Assembly (NCBI GenBank): GCA_014904845.1
Contig: MU119438.1
Coordinates: forward strand, 49,285-89,242
DNA length: 39,958 bases
Source: Acephala macrosclerotiorum
Taxonomy: Eukaryota > Ascomycota > Leotiomycetes > Helotiales > Mollisiaceae
Reading direction: 5' to 3'
This document shows, one piece after another, positions 12,647 through 24,749 of the stretch (its first letter is position 1; every line of letters starts with the position of its first letter). Below the pieces are notes generated by a model, which saw only the letters and a program-made list of their open reading frames with translations, searched no databases and was not told the DNA's origin. Both the position numbers and the translations under genes were made by a program.

Positions 12647-12808
12647 TACAAATATAATATTATTTTATTAAAATTAAAATTATATTTTTTTAATTTTTAT
12701 ACGTTTTTTTTAAATAATTAATTATAATTTAATAAATATAATTAAAATTATTTTATATTTTCATTTTTAATTTATTATTAATAATAAATATTTTTAATAA
12801 TATTAATA
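12647..12808 (+). repeat. Degraded 5' LTR of copy C
   Basis: ACAAATATAATATTA at the left corresponds to the GTACAATATTAG start of the element 1 LTR. AAAATTATATTTTTTTAATTT follows in the middle, and TTTTTAATTTATTATTAATAA with AATATTAATA at the end matches the LTR terminus. About 45 bp covering the CACGTG core are missing. The sequence just downstream, TTAATTAATAATTG, matches the conserved post-LTR start of the other copia copies after C-to-T and G-to-A change. Confidence 0.7.
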
Positions 12809-13610
12809 TTAATTAATAATTGTTTTTTAATTTCAAAATAATAAAATTTTTATTTAAAAAAAATTATTTTAAAAAATTATTATATTTTAAAAAATATATT
12901 AAAAAAAATATTTTACGTTTTTAAATATTATTAAATTATAAAATTTATTTTTTATAAAAATAAAATTTTAAAATTATATAAATTTTTAAAAATTTAATTA
13001 AATAATTAATTAAATTATTATATTTATTATTTAATTTAAATTTAAATTTATTACGTAAAATAATTAAATTTATAAAAAATTTAATTAATTAATAAATTAA
13101 ATTATTATATTTATTATTTAATTAAAATATTTTTAAAAATTTATTTATTTTTATTTTAATAAATATAATTTTACGCGTTTAATTATTTTAATTTTTTTTA
13201 ATTTAAATTAAATTAAATTTAAACTATAAAATATTATTTAAATAAAATTAAAATATAATTATAATAAAATAAAATAAAATAAATTATTCGATTTTATATT
13301 GAAAAGTTTTAATAAAAAATAAATTAATAAATTTATTTTATATATAATAAAATTTTATAAAATATATAAAAAAAATATTATTTTTATAATAATTATAAAT
13401 AAATAATCGATTATTAAAAAATTTAAAAAATTTATTAATAATAACGAATATTATAAATAAATTAAAATTAAAATTTAAATAAAAAATTTTTTTAATTTAA
13501 AATTTAATTTAAAATATATTTAATTTATATTATTTATTTAAATATTTTTTTTTTAAAATTTATATAAAATTTTTAATTTTAATTAATTATTTTATTTCGT
13601 TTATTTAATT
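12647..13610 (+). mobile_element. Copy C, segment 1: 5' end of an old Ty1/copia element
   Basis: The segment begins with a degraded LTR (12647-12808) and continues into leader sequence that aligns with the start of element 1's interior. It is far more mutated than elements 1 and 2, retaining almost only CpG cytosines, so it is older. It ends at the TTTAT target duplication of element 2 (13611-13615) and appears to resume at 20010. Alignment of the leader beyond about 12950 is weak because of low complexity; assignment there rests on position. Confidence 0.65.
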
Positions 13611-13615
13611 TTTAT

Positions 13616-13824
13616 TGTTAGTATTACTAGAAATATTTATTATTAGTAATAAATCAAAAACGAAATAAACAAATAAATTGAATAATTCGTTGATTGATTG
13701 TTTAAATTTAAATCTAATAAGTACACAAGAATTGAAGAATATAATCTCAATTCTAGTGCAAGCGGCGCTAGTCCCGATTTGGTCTAGTGCCGCACGTGAC
13801 TACTAAATTAATATTGTATTTATA
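13616..13824 (-). repeat. 3' LTR of element 2
   Basis: 209 bp. It keeps the original TGT terminus on the outside (13616), while the inner edge reads TATA at 13821-13824 where the other LTR has CACA. The GC-rich core is at 13753-13800. Next to it, 13825-13845 read on the minus strand gives a purine-rich AAAGAAAAAA tract, the probable polypurine tract. Confidence 0.93.
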
Positions 13825-13960
13825 TTGGTAGTTTTTTCTTTGTAATAAGACTTAATTTAATTTAATTATTTAAAAAACGTTATTATTTTTTTTTTTTTAT
13901 CGTAATTTATTAATACGTAAAACTCGTTAATATTTTAATGCAAAAATCATGTGATTAAAC

Positions 13961-13998
13961 TTTAAAAACAACGCTAGTAAACTAGCGCTATTCTCGAA
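13961..13998 (-). other. 3' UTR hairpin of element 2, partly mutated
   Basis: This is the counterpart of the 16-bp hairpin of element 1. The arms share ACGCTAG / CTAGCGC, but several bases in each arm are altered by transitions, weakening the outer stem. Confidence 0.65.
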
Positions 13999-14239
13999 GT
14001 TCATCGAAAATTATAAGCGTCGAGATTAAAGTAATTCTTTTTTTTTTAGTCTTATAAATCAAATAATCACAAAATTCGAAATATAATACAAAAAATTTTT
14101 TTTTTTATTTTTTTTTAATAAGTATTTTCTTTAGTTTTTTGTACTATTTTTATCGTTTTTTTTTTCTTTTAATTTATTTTTTTATTCGAATTTTAAAATA
14201 GTTCGTATTTAGAAACTTTTTCAAAACTTTATTAAATAT

Positions 14240-14725
14240 TAATTTTATTATAATATTCGTTGAATTATTTTGATTATTGATTTATCGAATTTTTTACAAT
14301 TTTTTGCGTTTATACGATTAACGAAAAATTATAATATCGATTATAAAATTTTTCTTTTTAGTGATTTTTAGTTTAATTAAATACTCGTATAATAAATATA
14401 AGTTTATACAAACGATTATTGAGATTTTAAAGAAATCGAATTATTAAATAATTATATCAATAGTAAATTCGATTGCGATCATTATATCGATTTTTTTTAT
14501 TATATTATATATTTCAAAAATTAAAACGCTTTTAGTAATGCGTTTACTTTAATAGAATTATAGTAAATAAAATTTCTTTTGATTTCGAACTTTTTATCGT
14601 TTAATTGATATTTATTTACTAAAATGATTTTATATTTAATTTGAGAATTAAAATTTTTGTTATTTGTAATTAAATTATCGATAAAAACGAAAAATTTCAT
14701 TGTAAATAAATCGAAAATAATATAT
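14240..14725 (-). pseudogene. pol: Decayed RNase H of element 2
   Basis: On the minus strand this matches the element 1 RNase H block by block. The segment near 14340-14410 corresponds to the LYSLYEYLIKL region, and that near 14690 to VFVD-N-L. Frame and stop damage differ from element 1, showing independent decay. Limits are transferred from element 1. Confidence 0.8.
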
Positions 14726-15039
14726 TTGAGTTTTTGATTTAAATTTTTAATTTATTATTTCAATTTTTTATTCAATGTAATAATTTTTTTTTTCGTTGAA
14801 TTTTGATATTGAGTAATAATAAATAAATCGAAAATTATTTTAAATTGATAGATTATAATAATATAAATTCTTTTAATTTATTGTTTTCAATATTTAATTT
14901 GAAAATTAAATAATTTAATATTTATTAATTTAATTTTTTTGTTTTGATTTTTTTGTTGTAATTAAATTGTATTTTCAAATTGAATTAAAACGTATTTATT
15001 GAAAATCAATAGTATTTCTAGTATTAAAATTTTTTTAGA

Positions 15040-15690
15040 TTTAATCAAAAATTTAATTTTATTAAATTCGTTTTTCTCGAGAATAAAAAATTCTTTTTCT
15101 ATTAATATAAGCGTATCGTCGATTTGCATTTTAATAACGTTGAAAAGTCTTTTAATAATTATAATTAAAAAACAAAAATCGTATATCGATATAATTATAA
15201 ATAGTTTCTTTTTATAATACTTATAATACGTAATTTATTAGTATATTTTTATTTTTGCAATTTTATATAAAAATTTCAAAATAATTATAATCGTATTTAA
15301 TAAATGTAAATAGTAAATTTTTTTCAATAAACGTATTAATATAAATCGTTGAAAATTTATTGTAAATTGAATATAAATTTAAATAATATTACGAAATTAT
15401 ATTTTAATTTTTTTGTTTGCAAATTGAATTAAAAAAAGTATTAAAACGATAATTAATCGTTAATTAGTTTTTTGTATTCTTAGAAATTGCGTGAGAATTA
15501 ATTTTTTTTTTTCGTCGTTATATTTTTAAATTACTAGTTTCGATTTCTCGTAGAAAATATCGATATTTTTACTTTTAATTTTATTAATTAGTCTCGAATT
15601 GAAAATTCGAATTTTAGTATATTTATTAGAATTGTATTAAATGAAATTAAAGATTTTTTTTATAATTAAATTATTGATTTTTTTTTTAAA
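15040..15690 (-). pseudogene. pol: Decayed reverse transcriptase of element 2
   Basis: The minus strand at 15129 down to 15088 translates MQIDDTLILIEKEF, the active-site block of a fungal copia RT, with both catalytic Asp residues and the preceding Gln intact. Element 1 has a stop at that Gln. Downstream residues (KNEFNKIKFLIK) continue the match. No open frame extends across the domain. Confidence 0.85.
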
Positions 15691-15987
15691 ACGTTTTAAA
15701 TAATTGTTTAAAAATTGTAATTATATTTTTTTTTTGTAGTTTTAATAATAATTTTATATTATTTTTTTTTTTATTTATTATAAAAACTATAGAAATTTTA
15801 ATTTTTTTAATAATAATAATAAAAAATTAATCATTGAAATCTTTGTAATTTTTTTTATCGTTTTTAATAAAATTATAATATTTATTTTGTTTAAATTTTT
15901 TATTGTACACGTTTTTATTTTGTAATTTTTTTAAGCGTTTTCGATTACGTTTTTTGATTAGTTTTTCGTTTATTTCACTCGATTAAA

Positions 15988-15991
<4 letters not shown>

Positions 15992-16055
<64 letters not shown>
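15992..16055. repeat. Homopolymer T tract, 64 bases
   Basis: An uninterrupted run of 64 T lies inside the pol region of element 2, between RT and integrase. The matching place in element 1 (8520-8570) has only short A and T runs broken by C and G, so the tract expanded after the copies separated or is an assembly artefact. It produces a spurious poly-lysine reading frame on the minus strand. Confidence 0.85.
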
Positions 16056-16056
<1 letters not shown>

Positions 16057-16219
16057 TTTTTTTCGATTTTTTTTTTTATTATTTATTCGATTATAAACTT
16101 TTAATACTTTTTTTTTCATATAATAAAATTTAACGATTATTAAACGAAAATTAATCAATTTATAAAATATATCGATTATATATATTTTTTTATTAATTAC
16201 TAATAGTTTGTATAGTTTT

Positions 16220-16960
16220 TTTATTCGTTTTTTTTATACTAAATACGTACTTTAAATAGAATTAGTAAATTTAATATAGATTTCGTATTTGAATCGTTTT
16301 TTATTGAAAACGCGTTATTAATTTAATATTAAATATATAAACGATATATTTTTTTAATAATTACTCAAATTGTTTTAATTCTTTTAATAATTAATAACGA
16401 TAATGTATCGTTATTAATCATTCTAGAGTATGTTTCAAAGACTAATAATATAAATACAATATCGTTCGATTTTATCGAATTATTAATAGTTTTGATTACT
16501 ATTTGTAAAATTATATTTTTGTTGATTTGTTTTTCGATTAATTCATCGTAAATAATTTCGTAAGTTTAATATAATAAAATGTAATATTTTTTTATTTTTT
16601 TTATATTATTATAAATTTCAATAAATATTTCTTTGATTTTAATTATTATTATTTTAGTATTTTATTGAAATTCTATAAATAAAAAGTTTTTTTCGACGTT
16701 ATAAACAATATAATTCGATAGTTTTTAATATATATCGATTTAATATATATGTAATATATTTTATATTATTTTTATAAACATATTTTTTATGAATTTAATA
16801 GTTTAAAATATTGTAAACGAATTTATTATTTGTAAAACTAATTTTCTATTTAAATATAAAATGTCGACAATAATCGAATAATTAAATTTATAATTATTTT
16901 ACAAAATAAATTTAAATTTTTCAAATAATTGTTTATATATTTAGTAGTAGTAATAATATT
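16220..16960 (-). pseudogene. pol: Decayed integrase of element 2
   Basis: The minus strand from about 16875 reads IIVDILYLNRK. The first catalytic Asp, encoded by GAC at 16865-16863, is intact where element 1 has Asn. The block around the catalytic Glu is near 16585-16630. Alignment with element 1 is continuous through 7640-8360. Several in-frame stops are present. Confidence 0.82.
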
Positions 16961-19755
16961 TAATAAAATATTGAATATATTTAATATTTACATTATAATC
17001 AATTCATTGAAAATTTTTTATAAAACGTTATATTAATAAGTAATTAAAACGTCTATACAATTAACGTAGTTTTATATCGATAAAATGATTTCAAATTAAA
17101 TTTTTCTTTAATTAGTATAATAATATTTATAGATAGTTTTATTTTTTTACAATAAAAACGATTTTATTTTTTTAAATTAAAATATTCTTTAAATTATCGA
17201 GTTTTATATTTATAATATTTATATTTTAAATGTAAAATAAAAAAAATATATTTGTAAAAACAATATAAAAAATAATAATATTTAATAAAATATCGATTCG
17301 AATAATTTTTTGCATTAAAATAATATTTTTATTAAAATGAATCTTATAAATTTCGATCGTAAATATATTTAATTAAACGCTAATATTAAATTTTCGTAGT
17401 ACTATAAATTGCGATTAATTAGTAATTAATATTTCGACGATTTTATTGTTCAATATAATCCTTTGAAAAACTTTTAAAAAGTATCGATTTTTGAAAATAA
17501 AAAATAAATATTAATTCGATTCGAGTAATTCAAATTATAATAATAAAATATTGAATATATTTTCTCTCGTAATAATATAACGAATAAATTAATTATTTAG
17601 AATAATTATTATTTATATATTATTGATTTTTTTAAATTCAATAAAATAATTTTTATTTTCGTTTTTTATTTTTATATTTATTAGCAATTAATCAATTTCT
17701 ATTATTTGATTATTTTTCGATAGATTTTTTATTCTCTCGATTTTAATAAAAAAACTTTAATAATAAATTATTATAATATTTCGATTTATCGTATATTGGA
17801 TTTATTATCGAAATTTTGTATATATTTATTATCGTTTTTTTATTATATATTTTATTGATTAGTATTTCGATTTACTACAAATATAGTATTTTTTCTAGTA
17901 TAATTCTTTTTAAAATTTATAATTTTTACGATATTTACTTTAAAAGTTTTTTCGATTTTAATATTTTCAATTTTGTATTCGATCGCATTTTTTGTTTCGT
18001 TTTTTATAAATACAATCGATTTAATTTTAATTGAGTTTATTTTTTTTAAGATTTTAAAAAATAGAATTTAAATTATATTATTATATTTTACGTGATCGTA
18101 TTACAATACTTATTACTAATCGCAATTCAATGTAAACGCTTTTAAAAATATTAATAAATTTATAGAAAATAAAATTGCACTTTTTAATATTTCGATAAAT
18201 ATTAATAATTTGATTTTACAAATTATATTTCGTTTAATATTTCAATAATAAATGTAATTGAATTTTTTGAAATTGATCGAAAAATATTTATAAATATTTT
18301 AATTTAATTTTTATTAAATTAATCGTAATAATTTTTATTAAAATTGTTTTTTTTTATAAAAATATATATAATTAGTAATTTTTTTTAATCTCGAAATAAA
18401 TTTTTATTATTATTATTAATATAATAAAATCGAATTTTTTTTTTAAAAGTTTATTGAAATAAAACGCGTTTATACGTTTCGTAAAATTAATAAAAAATAC
18501 TTTATTGTATTGATTTTAAAATAATTTGATTTTATTATAATAATTATAAAAAATCGATAATTTGCGATTAAAAATATCGTATAATTTTTTATTATACTTT
18601 TTATTATTTATATAAATTTTTATTAAATTTATAAATAATTTAATAAAAATATATTGTAAATTATTATATTGATTCGATTATTATTAAGAAAATTACTAGT
18701 AAATATATTAAGTATTTTATATTATATTAAATAAATTCGTATTTGTAAAGAGAATTGTAATAAAAAAAATATAAAAAGTATTCGTAGAAATAATCGTATT
18801 CGTAATAAAGAAATTCGTATTAATAATTGAAATCGTAAAAGTAATTATATTTTGATTATTGAATACTAATATTGAAATACTTTGATTTATTAATTGAATT
18901 AATCGATTTTATTGAAAAAAGAAATTTTTATTTTTTAATTAATCGACGATTTTTATTTGTATTTATTTATAAAACTTTTTTTATTGAAAAACTTTTTTTA
19001 AATTATTAATAATAAATTTTCTATTTTTCGATATTCAAATTTTGTAAGTACATAAAAAGTTTTATAGATAGCGTATAAAATCTTTGTATATTAAACGTAA
19101 AATTTTTTACGAGCAATTTTTAAAGTTTTTTTAAAAGTATTTTTATAAATTGTAATCAAAATATTTTTCTTTTTTATATATTTTAAAACGATAAAAAATA
19201 TATTTATTTAATATTATTTCGTTGAGATTTTTATTATTTATAGAATCGAAATCTTTTTTTTATTTGTTTTTATTATAAAAAAATTTAATTTTAAATAAAT
19301 TCGTTATTTTAAAAAATAATTATACAATAAATAATAAAAAAATTGAAAATTTTAATTCGAATTCAAATAAATATTATTATTAATATTTATACGTTTTCGA
19401 TCAAATAATAAGTAAAAGCGTAAAACTTCTTTTGAAAGTTCGTTTTTAACGTAAATTCGAGTAAATTAATATAAATTTAAAATCGTTTTTACGTTTTTTT
19501 ATTCGTTTTTTGTAAACGTTATTATTTTGTATAATAAATATAAATTTAAAAAATAAATATAAACTTGAAATCGCTCTCGTATTATTCTTTTTAAGTTTTT
19601 AATAGTCTCGATATTTTTAGCGCGTTTTTATAAAAAGATTTTTATAGATTTTCGTTTTTTTGAAAATATATTAATTATTTTAAATATTTTTTTACAAAAA
19701 GTAAACTATTTAAAGAATTCATTTTTTTTTGTAAATTAATCTTTTTTAAATAAAA

Positions 19756-19795
19756 ATTTAATTGTTTTGTGATTAATTGAACAATTACTGATCAG
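19756..19795 (-). other. Conserved post-LTR segment (primer-binding region) of element 2
   Basis: Read on the minus strand from 19795, directly after the 5' LTR, the sequence is CTGATCAGTAATTGTTCAAT, then ATTAATCACAAAACAATT. Elements 1, 3 and 4 have mutated forms of the same segment at 4791, 28097 and 21265. The first-strand primer should bind here, but there is no TGG start expected for pairing with a tRNA 3' CCA end. The contained CTGATCAG is palindromic. Confidence 0.55.
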
Positions 19796-20004
19796 TATTA
19801 GTATTACTAGAAATACTTATTACTAGTAATAAATCAAAAACAAAATAAACAAATAAATTGAATAATTCATTGATTAATTGTTTAAATTTAAATCTAGTAA
19901 ATATACAAGAATTGAAAAATATAATCTCAATTCTAGCGCAAGCGGCGCTAGTCCCGATCTGGCCTAGTGCCGCACGTGACTACTAAACTAATATTGTATT
20001 CACA
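19796..20004 (-). repeat. 5' LTR of element 2
   Basis: 209 bp. The outer end is CACA (TGTG in element sense) and the inner end is TAT, mutated from TGT. The core at 19933-19980 is intact: CACGTG, GGCACTAGGCCAGATCGGG, CTAGCGC and GCGCTAG in order. It is one of the best-preserved copies of this LTR in the window. Confidence 0.93.
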
Positions 20005-20009
20005 TTTAT

Positions 20010-21041
20010 ATTATTTAATTTATAAATTAATATTAATTTTAATCGAATATAAATATTATTTTTAATAATAATTTTTATTATTAATTATTTAATATTATTA
20101 AAATTAATACATTAAAAATTATTTTATAATATTTAAAAAATAAATTATTTTATTTTATTATAAAAAGTTTATTAAATTAAATTATAAATTTATTTTTATA
20201 ATAAATTTAATTAAAATATATTTTAAAATTTAAAAAAATTAATAATTATATATATTTTTATAAATTATTTTAAAAGATTTATTAAAATTTAAATTAAAAT
20301 AATTATAAAAAATTTAAAAAAAATTTATTTTTAAAATATTAAATAAAATATAATTTTATATTATATAAATTTATTAATATTTTTAAAAGCGTTTATATTA
20401 AATTATATTTTACAATTAATATTATAATACGTTTATATAAAATATAATAATATTTTATTATTTTTAATTAAAATAAAAACAATAAAAACGAATATAAAAA
20501 ATATAATTAAAATTAAATTAATTATATATACGAAAAACGTAATAAAAATTAAAATTAAAATTAAAAACTTTTTTGTAATAAATATTATAAAAAACGTAAA
20601 TATTGAAAAGAATTATATTTATAATAAATTAAAATATTAATTAATAAAATATTAAAAATTTAATTAATTATTTATAAATATAATTATTTTATTATAAAAT
20701 TTAAAAAAAATTAATAATATATAAATAATAATTATTTTAAATAATTAATTTATTCGTTATATAATTATAAAAAAAATTTAATATTTTATTATTATAATTT
20801 AAATTAAAAAAAAAAGTTTGTTTTTATTTTTAAAAATTAATATTTATTAAAAGTTTTTTAAAATATTATATTAAATAATAAAATTATTTTATTAATATTA
20901 AATTATATTAATTATATAAACGTTTTAAATATTTATTAATATAACGTTTTATAAAAGTTTTTTAACGAATTAATTATAATATAAATATTAAATATATAAA
21001 TAATTTTTTAAAAAATTCAAATTTATTTTATAAAATAATTA
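20010..21041 (+). mobile_element. Copy C, segment 2: gag to early pol of the old copia element
   Basis: This segment aligns with element 1 from roughly 5.9 kb to 7695, with several deletions. Clear matches include 20340-20460 with about 6340-6500, AATAATATATAAATAATAAT near 20720 with about 6960, and 20880-21041 with 7500-7695 (shared ATAAACGTTTTA, ACGTTTTATAAAAG, TTTTTTAACGAA). Only CpG cytosines remain, so the copy is older than elements 1 and 2. It stops at the AATTA target duplication of element 4 (21037-21041). Confidence 0.82.
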
Positions 21042-21264
21042 TATCACGAAAAACGTAATTCGAAATATTAAATTACGTATCGAGTATATTAATACAATTA
21101 ATAAAATTATTTACGTTTCGTACGACGTATTAAATATTTTATATATTGAGTATTTTCTTTTTAAATAAAAAAGTAAATACAATAAAATACAATATTATTA
21201 AAGTAATTTATATAAAATTAATTTTATGATTCGTATTCGTCGTATTTTTTTTTTTTTTTCAATA
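21042..21264 (+). repeat. 5' LTR of element 4
   Basis: About 223 bp, ending TTTTTTTTTCAATA. The central and right part matches the 3' LTR well (AATAAAATACAATATTATTAA, TAAAATTAATTTTATGATTCGTATT). It lacks the CACGTG core of the other copia LTRs. The next bases, CTAATTAATAATTACAAAAC, are the conserved post-LTR segment. Confidence 0.82.
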
Positions 21265-23219
21265 CTAATTAATAATTACAAAACTATAAAACAATTAAAA
21301 TTTCTTTTGATCGTACGAATATATTATTACACGATCGATTAATTAAATTATCGTATAAAAATACTATTTTTTATTTTTAAATATAATTTTATTTTAATAA
21401 AAAAATTTAAAAAAAAATCGAATCAAATTTTGTATTAATATTTATTTTGTTTTTTTATTAGTAAATTAATCGATATACGAATATTAAAATAAAAATATAT
21501 AAAACGAATTTTAAAAAACTTTTAAAAAATAAACGAAAAAAATTTGAAATATAATAAATTACAAAATATTCAAATTAATTTGTACGTATTTAATTACTTA
21601 CAATATATAAATTAAAATTCGATTAAAATTAAATTTTTATATAAAAGTTTTTTAATAATATTTTAAAAAAATACTTTATATTAATAAATAAAAAAAAAAT
21701 TTAAATTTATATAAAAAAATTCAATAATTAATTTCAATTGAAATAATATTTATTTAATAAAAAAACTCGTACGATAATACTAAAAATATTATTATTTAAA
21801 TTTACGATTAAATTAAAACTTAATAATCGTACGAATTTTTTATTATTTTAAAACGAAATATTATAATTATTTTATTAATCGTATTTTTAATTTAATTCTA
21901 TATTATATTTATTTCTCGTACGAATAATTTTAATTACTTTGTATAATATTTTACGTTTATTGAAATTGTTTATAAATTTAATAAAAATATATAAAAATAA
22001 AGCGAAATACAAAAAAAAACAATATAATATTTTAAATATTAAATTTTAAATTTTTTTCGATTTATATGAAAAAATTAAAATTAAAAAATTTTAATTATAT
22101 ATAATATTTTTAATAATATTCAAAAAACGAATATTAAAATTCTACTACGAAAAAATTATTAAAAAAACGTACGAATTTCGAATAATAATCGAAATAATTA
22201 AAATTTATTTTAAAATAAAAAAAAATTATTAAAAAAATTTAATTAAATAATAAAAAATTATATTATATAATACAATTATTAAAAATTCGAATAAATTTAA
22301 ATTCGAATATTTAAAAATTATATTAAATAAATTTCGTATAATACAATAAAAATTATTATAATAATATTAAAATAAATATAATTTATAAAATTAAATATTT
22401 AATATATATAAAAATATCGAAAAATATAATTATACGTTATTTAAATTTATTTCGATATTTAAAAAATTATATATTAATTTAAAATTTGTAATTAAAATTA
22501 TTGTACGAATTAAAAAACTATTTATATTTTATTAATAAAATTTGAACTAATAATAATTCGAATAATATTAAATAAATTGTATATACAAAAAAATAAAAAA
22601 TCGCTATTTATTTCGTACGAATATTTACGAAAATAAAATTTTTTTTCAAAAGAATTTTTATAAAAAAAATATTCGTTTTCAAAAGAAATATTACGTTTAT
22701 AAAAAATCGAAATATTAATTCAATCGATATACAAATACGAAACGTATAAAAACGTATAAATAATTTAAAAATTAATTCGTTATAAAATTAAAAATATTTA
22801 AAAAAAAATATAATAATTTTTAATAAAATACGAAAAATTATTAAACGAAAACGAAATTGAAAAATAAAAAAATAAAAATTTAAAATAATAAATAATATTT
22901 TTAATCGTCAAAAAAATCTCGTACGATAATTTTATTATTAAATTAAACGAAATAAATAAATTAAAAATTGTTTCGATTTTAAATAATTAAACAATAATTT
23001 ATATTTTAATTTAAAATAATATATTTAATTAATCGTATAAAATATTAAATTTTACGTTTAAAAATCGTTATTTATTAAACGTATTTCAAAAAATTATATT
23101 GAATATTAATACGATTAAAATCTCGATTATTAAAAAATTTCAAATTTTAATATTATAATAATTAAAAATTATTAAATTTATTTTAAAAAAAATCAATTAT
23201 TGTAAAAAGTATAATAAAA

Positions 23220-24250
23220 ATTAAAACGTGATTCGAACGAATTATATTTTATATATAAAATATAAATCATATAAAAATCAAATTCGATAATTTGAAAAAC
23301 GTTTTATTTTAAAAAAAATAAAATTGTTTTTATTATACGAAAATGAAATTATTTGTAAATATTTTTAAATTGTACGAAAAAAATTATAATATACAATTAT
23401 TTAATCAACGTTGAATTTTATTAATTATATTAATAATTCAAATATTTTTTCGTATAAAAATTATTTACATTTTTCGTACGAATTAAATATAATAATATCG
23501 AATTAAAAATAATTAAACGTTTTATAAAATTTTACGAAAAATATTAATTTTATTTGAAATTATTTGAACGATTTAAATTTAATTCAAAAAATGATTATAA
23601 TTTTAATTATTTTATATTAATAAACGTATTTTATTTAAATAAAAAATTAATATTTTAAACAATTAATAAAATAATAATATTTATTATTATACGATTTTTA
23701 AAAAATAAATCGATAAAAATAATTTAAAATATTTTTCGTATATATTAAATTAATATATATTAAAATTTATTAAATTTTTTTGTATATAATATTAAAAAGA
23801 ATTTTGTATTAATCGAATTTTAAAAAAAAATTTATATAATAATAATTAACGTTAAAAAAATACTTATAAAAATTTATAATAATATTAATAAAATCGAAAA
23901 ATATTACGTATTTTTATAATATTTGTATAAAAATTTTTAATAAAAATTAAAAAATAAACGATTAAATAAAAAATTAATTTTATAAATAATTATAAAAATT
24001 ATAAACGATTTTATTAAATTAAATAAATTAATTTCAATTTTTTTTTGTTTTTAAAATATATTTAAAAATAATTAAAATAAAAATTATTCGTATAATAATA
24101 AATAAAATACAATAATTAAATACGAAATAATAAATACGAAATATTTTTATTATAAAAAATAAATTTCGTATAATTAATATTTTAATATTATTATTATAAT
24201 TAAATATACAAATATAATAAAAATAAAATAAAATAAAATAAAATCGTACA
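23220..24250 (+). pseudogene. pol: Decayed integrase region of element 4
   Basis: 23230-23440 aligns with element 1 at about 7340-7500 (ATAAAATTGTTTTTATTATA and neighbours). The block around the catalytic Glu is at 23887-23907, reading NKIEKYY, with the Glu codon GAA (23896-23898) intact where element 1 has Lys. Stops occur in every frame. Limits are approximate. Confidence 0.65.
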
Positions 24251-24749
24251 AATTATTATTTATCGATAAAAAAATATATATAATTAATATATTATACAAA
24301 TTAATCAATTTTCATTTTATTATAATAAAATTTTTTTATATAAAAAAATTATAAAAAAAATAAAATCAAAATAATATATAATAAATCGATTAATAATAAA
24401 TTAATTATTAATAAATTAATAATTAATTTAAAAACAAAAATATTAAAAATCAATTTCGTACAATAAAATTAATAATAATTATTTTACGTCGAAATATATA
24501 ATAATACAAAACTCGTATTAATAATAATAAAAAAATTTACGATTAATTTATAATTATTATACGAGAAAAATAAAAATTTTTAATAATATTTATAATAAAA
24601 AAAAAAAATATAAAATTAATAAAAATTTTTTTTAAATTCGTATAATATAATTTTATTATTTATTAAAAACGTATTTTCAATTTTCGATTTATAAATAAAA
24701 TTAAAAAAAAATTAATAAATTATTTATATAAAAAATTAAAACTCGCTAT

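Larger units (their letters stand above)
13616..20004 (-). mobile_element. Element 2: full-length Ty1/copia LTR retrotransposon, inserted in copy C
   Basis: A 6389-bp element is flanked by exact 5-bp target duplications TTTAT at 13611-13615 and 20005-20009. It begins TGTTAG and ends TTCACA on the plus strand (TGTGAA...TAACA in its own sense). The LTRs are both 209 bp. It is colinear with element 1 in reverse, with all the same landmarks: 3' hairpin, RNase H, RT, integrase, leader. Its level of mutation resembles element 1 and is lower than copy C. It probably makes no protein; stops occur throughout. Confidence 0.95.

Noticed and set aside
14999..15217. A 72-codon plus-strand open frame
   Set aside because: It lies antisense to the RT remnant of element 2 and has no independent protein-like features.
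15970..16158. A 62-codon minus-strand open frame rich in lysine
   Set aside because: It is the translation of the 64-base T run and its surroundings inside element 2, in an area where the real pol frame is broken.
17816..18034. A 72-codon plus-strand open frame rich in Ile, Phe and Tyr
   Set aside because: It is antisense to the gag region of element 2. Hydrophobic content is what AT-rich DNA gives in any open frame, so a membrane protein is not supported.
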